Part shown: piece by piece, positions 6,649 through 13,008 of the stretch
How the letters are laid out: each line of letters opens with the position of its first letter
How positions within the stretch are numbered: the first letter of the stretch is position 1
Source: UBA7887 sp964408735
GTDB lineage: Bacteria > Pseudomonadota > Alphaproteobacteria > UBA7887
Reading direction: 5' to 3'
NCBI GenBank assembly: GCA_964408735.1
Contig: CAYPAX010000119.1
Coordinates: forward strand, 1 to 13,008
DNA: 13,008 nucleotides
The notes under the pieces: model-generated
Database searches by the model: none
Told to the model about the DNA's origin: nothing
The model's input: the letters and a program-made list of their open reading frames with translations, nothing else
Made by a program: the position numbers and the translations under genes

Positions 6649-8295
6649 ATGGCCGAAGAGCAGGCGGCGGCGCTGCCCAATGCGCCGGCGGAGATCGATT
6701 TCCGCACCAGCCCGGAACAGTATCGCCATTGGCAGCTGTACATCGACGGATCCGTGGCGAAGCTTTCGCTCGACGTGCACGAAGATGGCGGTCTGGTGCC
6801 GGGCTACGAGCTCAAGCTCAATTCCTACGACCTCGGTGTCGATATCGAGCTTTACGACGCCCTGCAGCGGCTGCGCTTCGAGCATCCGGAGGTGGGTGCG
6901 GTGGTGCTGACCTCGGCCAAGGACAAGGTGTTCTGCGCCGGCGCCAATATCCGCATGCTCGGCCAGTCGAGCCACGCCGCCAAGGTGAACTTCTGCAAGT
7001 TCACCAACGAGACGCGCTGCGCCATGGAAGATGCCAGCGAGAACTCCGGCCAAGTCTATATCGCGGCACTCAACGGCACCGCCTCGGGCGGCGGCTACGA
7101 GCTGGCGCTGGCCTGCGACCACATCATGCTCGCCGACGATGGCGCCAGCGCCGTCTCGCTACCGGAATTGCCGTTATTGGCGGTCCTGCCCGGCACCGGC
7201 GGCCTGACGCGACTCGTCGACAAGCGCAAGGTGCGCCGCGACCGCGCCGATTTCCTTTGCACCACGGCGGAAGGGCTGCGTGGCAAGCGCGCCCTCGAGT
7301 GGGGCCTGGTCGACGAGCTGGTCAAGCCGACGCAATTGCTCCAGGTAGCGCGCGAACGCGCCGTGGAGCGCGCCGGCGAAGCGCGGCCCGAGCGCGGCAT
7401 TGCGCTGCCGCCGCTGGCCCGTACGCTGACGCCCGATGTCATCGCCTATCCCCATCTCAGTGTGATCATCGAGCGCGAGGCGCGTGTCGCCCGCTTCACC
7501 CTGCACAGCCCGGACCATGCCGCCGACATCGAGGCGATGCACGAGGAAGGCGCCAACTTCTGGCCCCTCGCCCTGGCCCGCGCGCTCGACGACGCCATTC
7601 TGCATTTGCGCACCAGCCGGCCCGAAATCGGCACCTGGGTGCTGAACTCGCGCGGCGACGGCAAACTGGCCGAAAGCTATGACGATCTCGGCGACGACTG
7701 GCTGGCGCGCGAGATCCGGCTTTACTGGAAGCGCGTGCTCAAGCGCCTCGATCTGTCCTCGCGCAGTCTCATCGCGCTTGTCGAGCCAGGCAGCTGCTTT
7801 GCCGGCACCCTGGCCGAGATCGTGCTCGCCGCCGATCGTTCCTACATGCTCGACAGCGACGACGATGTCAGTCTGCGCCTCAGCAAAGCGAATTTCGGCG
7901 CGCTTGCCATGAGCAACGGGCTGAGCCGTCTCGAGACTCGCTTCCTCGGCGAGCCTGAGGCGGTGGAGCGGGCGCGCAAGGCCGTCGGCAAGGACCTCGA
8001 CGCATTCGCCGCGGAAGAGATTGGCCTGATAACCTTTGCTCCCGACGACATCGACTGGGAGGACGAGGTGCGCCTGGCCATAGAGGAGCGCGCGAGCTTC
8101 TCGCCGGACGCCCTGACGGGCATGGAGGCGAGCCTGCGCTTCGCGGGACCTGAGACCATGGAAACCAAGATCTTCGGCCGCCTCACGGCCTGGCAGAACT
8201 GGATCTTCCAGCGCCCCAACGCGGTCGGCGAGCGCGGCGCGCTCACCTTGTTCGGCAGCGGCGAGCGCAGCGAATATGACATAAAGCGGGTATAG
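6649..8295 (+). CDS. boxC: 2,3-epoxybenzoyl-CoA dihydrolase (benzoyl-CoA-dihydrodiol lyase)
   Basis: Opens the ring of 2,3-epoxybenzoyl-CoA hydrolytically, giving 3,4-dehydroadipyl-CoA semialdehyde and formate, in the aerobic CoA-dependent (box) benzoate pathway. 548 residues, the normal length for BoxC, which is a double crotonase-fold protein. The N-terminal half carries FCAGANIRML (95-104) and GTASGGGYELALACD (143-157), the crotonase oxyanion-hole segments, and PELPLLAVLPGTGG (172-185). The second half has a related but diverged segment, SLIALVEPGSCFAGTLAEIV (about 370-395). The ATG at 6649 is preferred over the in-frame TTG at 6637: GAGGG lies directly before the ATG, and the TTG has no ribosome binding site. 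The ATG spacing is short, about 4 bases. boxB follows after 3 bases, so the two form an operon. Confidence 0.95.
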   Translation: MAEEQAAALPNAPAEIDFRTSPEQYRHWQLYIDGSVAKLSLDVHEDGGLVPGYELKLNSYDLGVDIELYDALQRLRFEHPEVGAVVLTSAKDKVFCAGANIRMLGQSSHAAKVNFCKFTNETRCAMEDASENSGQVYIAALNGTASGGGYELALACDHIMLADDGASAVSLPELPLLAVLPGTGGLTRLVDKRKVRRDRADFLCTTAEGLRGKRALEWGLVDELVKPTQLLQVARERAVERAGEARPERGIALPPLARTLTPDVIAYPHLSVIIEREARVARFTLHSPDHAADIEAMHEEGANFWPLALARALDDAILHLRTSRPEIGTWVLNSRGDGKLAESYDDLGDDWLAREIRLYWKRVLKRLDLSSRSLIALVEPGSCFAGTLAEIVLAADRSYMLDSDDDVSLRLSKANFGALAMSNGLSRLETRFLGEPEAVERARKAVGKDLDAFAAEEIGLITFAPDDIDWEDEVRLAIEERASFSPDALTGMEASLRFAGPETMETKIFGRLTAWQNWIFQRPNAVGERGALTLFGSGERSEYDIKRV

Positions 8296-8298
8296 ATC

Positions 8299-9723
8299 AT
8301 GAGCATCGACTACAACGAGCGCATTCCCAACAACGTCAACCTGGCGGACAATCGCCGCCTGCAGCGGGCGCTGGAAGGCTGGCAGCCGCGCTATATCGAC
8401 TGGTGGCGGGAGCTGGGGCCTGACGGCTACCAGGAGGCCGAGGTCTATCTGCGCACGGCGATCAGCGTCGAGTCCGGTGGCTGGGCGCATTTCGATCACG
8501 TCAAGATGCCCGACTACCGTTGGGGCATCTTCCTCGCCCCGCCCGAAGAGGACCGCCGTGTCAATTTCGGCGACCACAAGGGCGACGCCGCCTGGCAGGA
8601 CGTACCCGGCGAATACCGCAGCACCCTGCGTCGGCTCATCGTCACCCAGGGCGATACCGAGCCCGCCTCGGTCGAGCAGCAGCGCCTGCTCGGCAAGACC
8701 TGCCCCTCGCTCTACGACCTGCGCAACCTGTTCCAGGTCAATGTCGAGGAAGGCCGGCATCTCTGGGCCATGGTCTACCTGCTCGACGCCTATTTCGGCC
8801 GCGATGGGCGGGAAGAAGCCGAGGAGATGCTGGAGCGCCATTCGGGCGATCCCGACAAGCCGCGCATCCTCGGCGCCTTTAACGAAAAGACGCCGGACTG
8901 GCTGTCGTTCTTCATGTTCACCTATTTCACCGACCGCGACGGCAAATACCAGCTCGCCAGCCTCGCCGAGTCCGCCTTCGACCCGCTCTCGCGCTCCTGC
9001 CGCTTCATGCTGACGGAAGAGGCGCACCACATGTTCGTCGGCGAGACCGGGGTCGGGCGGGTCATCAAGCGCGCCTGCGAGATCATGCGCGAGCACGGCC
9101 TCGACGATCCGGCGCGGGTGCGCGAGCATGGCGGCATCGATCTCGCCACCATCCAGCGCTACATCAACTTCCACTACAGCGTCTCGGCAGACCTGTTCGG
9201 CTCCGAGCAGTCGACCAACGCCGCGACCTTCTACACCACCGGCCTAAAGGGCCGCTTCCAGGAGACAAAGATCGACGACGATCACAGTCTCAGCGACGAT
9301 AGCTATTCGGTGCCGACCTGGGAGGACGGCAAGCGCGGGCGCAGCGATGCCCCGGCCCTGACCGTGCTCAACGAGCGCCTGCGCGACGACTACCGCCAGG
9401 ACTGCCAGCGCGGGCTCGAGCGCTGGAACAAGATCATCGCCGAGCACGACATCGACATCACGCTGAGCCTGCCCGACACCGCCTTTCACCGCGCCATCGG
9501 CACCTTTGCCGGCGGCCACTTCTCGCCCGATGGCGAGCCGGTCGATGCGGCCACATGGCAAGCGAAAGAGAACGACTGGCTGCCAAGCGAGGCCGACCGC
9601 GCCTATGTCGGCTCGCTCATGCACCCGGTCACGGAGCCCGGCCAGATGGCCGCCTGGCTGGCCCCGCCTGCTCGCGGCATCAATGGCATGCCGGTCGAGT
9701 TCGACTATGTCAGGTTCGCCTGA
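8299..9723 (+). CDS. boxB: Benzoyl-CoA 2,3-epoxidase, diiron subunit
   Basis: Oxygenase component that epoxidises benzoyl-CoA with O2, taking electrons from the reductase BoxA. 474 residues, full length for BoxB. Diiron-type motifs are visible: FQVNVEEGRHLWAM (145-158, with an ExxH at 151-154) and RFMLTEEAHHMF (235-246, EEAHH). LLGKTCPSLYDLRNLF, just before the first motif, is typical of the family. The C-terminus (from about residue 400: IGTFAG, GEPVDAATW, SLMHPVTEPG, APPARGINGMP) is the part duplicated at about 12730-12977. The start follows boxC by 3 bases with only a weak AAAGCGGG as Shine-Dalgarno, so translational coupling is likely. boxA, needed for electron supply, is not in the window. 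Confidence 0.96.
   Translation: MSIDYNERIPNNVNLADNRRLQRALEGWQPRYIDWWRELGPDGYQEAEVYLRTAISVESGGWAHFDHVKMPDYRWGIFLAPPEEDRRVNFGDHKGDAAWQDVPGEYRSTLRRLIVTQGDTEPASVEQQRLLGKTCPSLYDLRNLFQVNVEEGRHLWAMVYLLDAYFGRDGREEAEEMLERHSGDPDKPRILGAFNEKTPDWLSFFMFTYFTDRDGKYQLASLAESAFDPLSRSCRFMLTEEAHHMFVGETGVGRVIKRACEIMREHGLDDPARVREHGGIDLATIQRYINFHYSVSADLFGSEQSTNAATFYTTGLKGRFQETKIDDDHSLSDDSYSVPTWEDGKRGRSDAPALTVLNERLRDDYRQDCQRGLERWNKIIAEHDIDITLSLPDTAFHRAIGTFAGGHFSPDGEPVDAATWQAKENDWLPSEADRAYVGSLMHPVTEPGQMAAWLAPPARGINGMPVEFDYVRFA
9496..9723 (+). repeat. 3' end of boxB, left copy of a direct repeat
   Basis: This coding segment has a second copy at 12750-12977 in the same orientation. By my manual alignment there are 67 of 90 identical bases in the first 90 (9496-9585) and 131 of 138 in the rest (9586-9723, including the stop). 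A short match CCATTGAAGC / CCATTGATGC continues after the stops. Confidence 0.9.
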
Positions 9724-9913
9724 GTCCATTGAAGCGGCCCCACCATCTGGCTGGCCGACGGGATGGGCTTCGGCGCCGCCGGGAACGGTCGCGCTTTCGC
9801 TGGCAGGCGCACACGGCTATGATTTCGATTGCTTGTCATTGCGCCTGCCTGATGGCAAATAACGGCTGGCAATTTGACCATCTCGCAGAGAGCAATTGAG
9901 GGTGCCCAGTATA
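9724..9913 (+). other. Intergenic linker between boxB and the DUF3299 gene
   Basis: 190 bases without a convincing gene. No hairpin terminator was found after boxB. TTGTCA (9833-9838) with CAAATA (9856-9861) at 17 bases could be a weak promoter for the following operon. In frame with boxB, the bases after the stop encode SGPTIWLADGMGFGAAGN and then an early stop. This may be the trace of a lost gene, but no family was recognised. Confidence 0.3.
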
Positions 9914-10633
9914 GTGAAAACTTCGCTGCATAGACTTCTTCGACCTTTGGCGATGCTGTCGGCCGCGGCTGCTTTGGCCGCCGCTGCACAGGCGGACTCC
10001 GCGAAAACGCTCACCTGGGAGGATTTGCTGCCGACGGCCCTGTATGACGCCGAGGCAAAGGCCGTCACCCTGCAAAGCGAGCTCAACGGGCTGTCATTGG
10101 AACAGCGTGTGATCTATTACAACGTCGGCGACGAGCTGTTGGTGCTGGACAAGCTCGCCTCCGGATTGATCACCGAGGCGGACCTGAGCGAGCAGGAGCG
10201 CCAGCTGCTGGCCGACAAGCTTGGCGAAGCCAACCCGGACGCGGTTGCCTTCTGGGCCAAAGTCGATGCCACTCGTGCCGAGCTGGAGTCGCTGGATGGT
10301 GTGGTCGACGACAAATATGACGGCCAGCGCGTGCGGATTCCCGGCTACGCCTTGCCGCTGGAATTCGACGGTGACGAGGTCAGCGAATTCCTGCTCGTGC
10401 CGTTTGTTGGAGCCTGCATTCATACGCCGCCGCCGCCGCCCAACCAGATCGTATTCGTAAAGCCGTCAGAAGCGTTTGCGAGCGCCGGCTTGTACACGCC
10501 GGTGTGGGTGGAAGGCACTCTCGCGGCGACCCCCGCGGTGCATGACCTGTCGCTTGTCGACGGCCAGGCACCGATCGATGTGGGTTACAAGATCGAAGGG
10601 GCCGCGGTCGTGCCCTATGAGGATGCTTCATAG
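9914..10633 (+). CDS. Exported DUF3299 family protein
   Basis: 239 residues. It has a signal peptide: MKTSLHRLLRPLAM, an Ala-rich core, and a likely cut after AQA (about residue 26), with no lipobox Cys. The C-terminal half has the DUF3299 core: VRIPGYALPLEFDG, then FLLVPFVGACIHTPPPPPNQ, where Cys and His precede a proline run. A helical, charged region lies between (about residues 30-125). Biochemical role unknown; probably periplasmic. The GTG at 9914 is preferred because it gives a classical MK signal start and has GAGGG 11 bases upstream. A GTG at 9902 and a TTG at 9896 are in-frame alternatives adding 4 or 6 residues. Members of this family sit beside an ABC ATPase and a permease in zinc-responsive clusters of Vibrio (zrg) and Pseudomonas (PA4063-PA4066, from memory), as here. 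No Zur-like box was recognised upstream. Confidence 0.85.
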   Translation: MKTSLHRLLRPLAMLSAAAALAAAAQADSAKTLTWEDLLPTALYDAEAKAVTLQSELNGLSLEQRVIYYNVGDELLVLDKLASGLITEADLSEQERQLLADKLGEANPDAVAFWAKVDATRAELESLDGVVDDKYDGQRVRIPGYALPLEFDGDEVSEFLLVPFVGACIHTPPPPPNQIVFVKPSEAFASAGLYTPVWVEGTLAATPAVHDLSLVDGQAPIDVGYKIEGAAVVPYEDAS

Positions 10634-10678
10634 GTAGTATGCCATCCCATATACGGTCCGAGCCGGGGGCCTTCGTTC

Positions 10679-11401
10679 GTGACTGACGATGCGCCCCCGA
10701 TGATCGCCGTTCGCGACCTGCGTTTCCGCTGGCATCCGCGTTCGCCCGAAGTGTTGCGCATTCCCGCTCTCTCGATCAGGCGGGGGGAGCGCGTGTTCAT
10801 CGAAGGGCCGAGCGGCAGCGGCAAGACCACGCTACTGAACTTGCTTACCGGCGTGGTCACGCCCGACTCGGGTCATATAGCCATTCTGGGCACGGATATC
10901 GGCAACTTGAGTGGCTCCCGGCGCGATGCCTTTCGCAGCGCCCATATCGGCCTGGTCTTTCAGATGTTCAATCTGATCCCCTATTTGTCGGCGATCGACA
11001 ATGTCCTGTTGCCGTGTCGCTTCTCGCCGGCGCGCCGCGGAGCGCTGGCCGAGGCAGGTACGACGCCGGAAGCTGAGGCCCGCCGCTTGCTCTCTCACCT
11101 GCAACTCGATCCCGCGCAGCTCGAGCGCGGTTCCGTGACCCGGTTGAGTGCCGGCCAGCAACAGCGGGTCGCGGTGGCTCGGGCCCTTATCGGCAAGCCG
11201 GAAGTGATGATTTGCGACGAACCGACCTCGGCGCTGGACGCGAACGCGGCGCGCGCCTTCCTGGAGCTGATCTTCGCGGAGGCATCCGCGTCCGGCGCAA
11301 CACTGGTGTTCGTCTCGCATGATCGCAGCCTTGCCGAGTTGTTCGACCGCACCGTGGTCCTGCCCGACATAAACACAGCCGCCGGAGCGCTTGTGCCATG
11401 A
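10679..11401 (+). CDS. ABC transporter ATP-binding protein (LolD/MacB-like)
   Basis: 240 residues; cytoplasmic ATPase. Walker A GPSGSGKTT (43-51), Q-loop Gln95 in FQMFNL, signature LSAGQQQRV (156-164), Walker B VMICDEPTSALD (176-187) and switch His214 are all present, so it should be active. The family includes LolD, FtsE and MacB-type ATPases that couple to permeases with large periplasmic domains rather than to pore-type importers. The start is GTG at 10679, with GGGGG about 11 bases upstream. An ATG at 10700 (residue 8, MIAVRDL) is an alternative that would begin closer to the domain. It follows the DUF3299 gene by 45 bases and overlaps the permease by ATGA, so the three genes are probably one operon. 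Confidence 0.93.
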   Translation: MTDDAPPMIAVRDLRFRWHPRSPEVLRIPALSIRRGERVFIEGPSGSGKTTLLNLLTGVVTPDSGHIAILGTDIGNLSGSRRDAFRSAHIGLVFQMFNLIPYLSAIDNVLLPCRFSPARRGALAEAGTTPEAEARRLLSHLQLDPAQLERGSVTRLSAGQQQRVAVARALIGKPEVMICDEPTSALDANAARAFLELIFAEASASGATLVFVSHDRSLAELFDRTVVLPDINTAAGALVP

Positions 11402-12696
11402 CCGCGCCATTGTTCGGCCTTGCCCGCCGCAGCCTGATCAACCGCCGGGTCACGGCCGGTCTGACGGTGCTCACCATCGGACTCAGCGTGGCATTGCTGC
11501 TTGGCGTCGAGACCGTGCGCAGCGGCGCCCGGCTCAGCTTCGCCAATACCATCTCCAGCACCGACCTGATCGTCGGCGCGCGTACGGGACCGATTCAGCT
11601 ATTGCTGTATTCGGTGTTCGGCATCGGCAACGCCACCAACAGCATATCGTTCGAAAGCTACGAGGAGATCGCGGGCTGGCCCAACGTCGCCTGGGCCGTG
11701 CCGCTGTCGCTGGGCGATTCTCACCGTGGGTTTCGCGTCCTCGGCACCACGTCGGAATATTTCACCTACTATCGATATGGGCGAAAACAGGCACTGGCCT
11801 TTGCCGAGGGGGTGCCGTTCGCGGACACCTATGATGCCGTGGTCGGCGCCGATGTCGCGGACAGCCTCGGCTATCGCCTCGGTAGCCCGCTCGTGGTCGC
11901 GCACGGCCTCGATTCGATCGGCCACGCTGACCATGACGACAAGCCGTTTCGCGTGTCCGGCGTTCTGGCGCGCACCGGCACGCCGGTCGACCGCACGGTC
12001 CATGTCGGCCTATCGGCGATAGAGATGATTCACGCTGGCTGGGAAAGTGGCATGCCGCCACGCCCGGGACGTGACATCCTGACCGGGTATCGGGACGAGC
12101 AAGAGGACGGTCACGAAGAGGAGCACGACGGGGAGGCGGAACCCGAGGCGATAACCGCCTTCCTGCTTGGTGTGGACTCGAAGCTCGCGACTTTCGATAT
12201 CCAGCGCAAGGTCAACGAATACGGCTCGGAACCGCTGCTCGCGATCCTGCCTGCCGCCACGCTGCAGGAGCTTTGGGACAGCATGGGCACGCTCGAATCC
12301 GCCTTGCTGGCAATCTCCGTCATGGTTGTCGGCACCGGCCTGTTGGGCATGATGACGGTCAGTCTTGCGGCCTTGAACGAACGCCGCCGCGAAATGGCCA
12401 TTCTGCGATCCGTCGGCGCGCGGCCGGCCCACATTTTCGGCTTGCTCGTACTGGAATCCGGAATTCTGGCGCTGGCCGGAGCGCTTGCCGGCCTGGCGCT
12501 GTTGTATGTGGTCTTGGGCATCCTCCAGCCCTTTCTGCAAGCCAGCTTCGGCCTGCGCATTCCGCTTGAAGCGCCCTCGCTCTGGCAGTGGACCATGCTC
12601 GGGCTGGTCGTCTTGGCCGGCTGCCTCAGCGGCGTCGTCCCGGCCACCCGCGCCTACCGCAACGCCCTTGCCGACGGCATGATCGTCCAAACGTAG
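11398..12696 (+). CDS. ABC transporter permease, FtsX/MacB type with His/acid-rich loop
   Basis: 432 residues. It has one N-terminal membrane helix (about 18-37), a large periplasmic region (about 40-300), and three C-terminal helices (about 302-323, 345-377, 395-416). The conserved cytoplasmic ERRREMAILRSVGARP (328-343) is the coupling segment of FtsX/LolC/MacB permeases. The periplasmic region holds an unusual polar run DEQEDGHEEEHDGEAEPE (233-250) and a second His/Asp cluster, HADHDD (176-181), both possible metal-binding loops. It overlaps the ATPase by four bases (ATGA). Such permeases do not form a channel for small solutes but move lipids, lipoproteins or peptides, or transmit force. 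A link to zinc comes only from the His-rich loops and the similar Vibrio and Pseudomonas gene sets. Ends 33 bases before the boxB remnant. Confidence 0.92.
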   Translation: MTAPLFGLARRSLINRRVTAGLTVLTIGLSVALLLGVETVRSGARLSFANTISSTDLIVGARTGPIQLLLYSVFGIGNATNSISFESYEEIAGWPNVAWAVPLSLGDSHRGFRVLGTTSEYFTYYRYGRKQALAFAEGVPFADTYDAVVGADVADSLGYRLGSPLVVAHGLDSIGHADHDDKPFRVSGVLARTGTPVDRTVHVGLSAIEMIHAGWESGMPPRPGRDILTGYRDEQEDGHEEEHDGEAEPEAITAFLLGVDSKLATFDIQRKVNEYGSEPLLAILPAATLQELWDSMGTLESALLAISVMVVGTGLLGMMTVSLAALNERRREMAILRSVGARPAHIFGLLVLESGILALAGALAGLALLYVVLGILQPFLQASFGLRIPLEAPSLWQWTMLGLVVLAGCLSGVVPATRAYRNALADGMIVQT

Positions 12697-12729
12697 TACC
12701 GACTTGCAGCAATGGTAACCCCATTGGAC

Positions 12730-12977
12730 CGCGCGATATCCACAGCGAGATCGGCACCTTTGCGGGCTCCCATTTCCCGCCCGCCGGCGAGCCGGTGGAC
12801 GCTGCCACTTGGCAAACACGCCACGACGACTTGCTGTGGAGCGAGGCCGACCGCGCCTATGTCGGCTCGCTCATGCATCCGCTCACCGAGCCCGGCCAGA
12901 TGGCCGCCTGGCTGGCCCCGCCTGCCCGCGGCATCAACGGCATGCCTGTCGAGTTCGACTATGTCAGGTTCGTCTGA
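12730..12977 (+). pseudogene. boxB: Truncated boxB copy (C-terminal 80 or so codons only)
   Basis: Translates to a BoxB C-terminus ending GINGMPVEFDYVRFV. 64 of 76 residues match the intact BoxB tail from IGTFAG onward (43 of 45 in the last part). The reading frame is unbroken and ends in TGA at the same codon as boxB. The first matching residues are near RDIHSEIGTFAG, at about 12733. Farther upstream the frame runs into the permease gene without similarity. No start codon with a Shine-Dalgarno was found, so it is a remnant and not a gene. The diiron ligand region is absent. Confidence 0.85.
12750..12977 (+). repeat. 3' end of boxB, right copy of the direct repeat
   Basis: Partner of 9496-9723 in direct orientation, with the DUF3299-ATPase-permease operon between the two. 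The copies do not differ in length (228 bases each, no indels). After the stop, GAGACGCCATTGATGC resembles the bases after the intact gene only in CCATTGATGC. The last 31 bases of the window hold no gene that can be named. Confidence 0.9.
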
Positions 12978-13008
12978 GCGAGACGCCATTGATGCCGTCC
13001 CCGGTTAG

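Noticed and set aside
7174..9174. Long antisense open frame (666 codons) opposite boxC and boxB
   Set aside because: High-GC coding shadow: boxC and boxB are well-supported families on the other strand, and this frame runs across both of them and their junction with no recognisable domain.
9724..9913. Zur-type operator upstream of the DUF3299 operon
   Set aside because: No AT-rich dyad resembling known Zur boxes was found by eye; zinc control remains only an analogy.
12712..13008. Plus-strand open frame starting ATG at 12712
   Set aside because: It is in a different frame from the boxB-like sequence and translates to a low-complexity Ser/Pro/Arg-rich shadow.

Overview
The window is a high-GC chromosomal segment, most probably from an alphaproteobacterium. 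The evidence is a class II AroA, an FYDLN/TIGR02300-type zinc-ribbon protein (a family I know essentially from Alphaproteobacteria), a fused two-domain dCTP deaminase, and a CTAGAGC...GCTCTAG palindromic element of an alphaproteobacterial style. A Rhodospirillales-like lineage is a guess; the sequence does not fix the order.

Left part, housekeeping (1-3700). On the minus strand, aroA (GTG start), cmk and rpsA form a tight translation-coupled operon: aroA and cmk overlap by ATGA, and cmk is 10 bases from rpsA. The window cuts rpsA after 317 codons. Divergent from aroA is a small zinc-ribbon protein with an acidic tail. A 60-bp palindromic repeat contains its stop codon. A complete tRNA-Ala(GGC) with encoded CCA and a strong hairpin terminator follow.

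Middle part (3659-6503, minus strand): a two-domain dCTP deaminase gene, a PaaK-like adenylate-forming enzyme with an unusual nucleotide-binding loop, and a short unrecognised membrane-anchored ORF. The ORF's last codons are the tRNA terminator hairpin read backwards.

Right part, accessory metabolism (6649-13008, plus strand): boxC and boxB encode the ring-opening and epoxidising enzymes of aerobic benzoyl-CoA (box) degradation. They are preceded by a candidate promoter and a clear dyad operator. boxA, a benzoate-CoA ligase, boxD and a box regulator are not in the window. Next come a secreted DUF3299 protein, an ABC ATPase and an FtsX/MacB-type permease with a His/acid-rich loop. The last two overlap by ATGA. 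This resembles metal (zinc)-linked ABC clusters of Vibrio and Pseudomonas.

The most striking feature is that this three-gene cassette lies between the intact 3' end of boxB and a second, truncated copy of the same 3' end (about 12730-12977). The copies are about 95% identical over the last 138 bases and about 74% over the preceding 90. This suggests that the cassette was inserted into, or replaced most of, a second boxB copy, with later or accompanying recombination between the ends.
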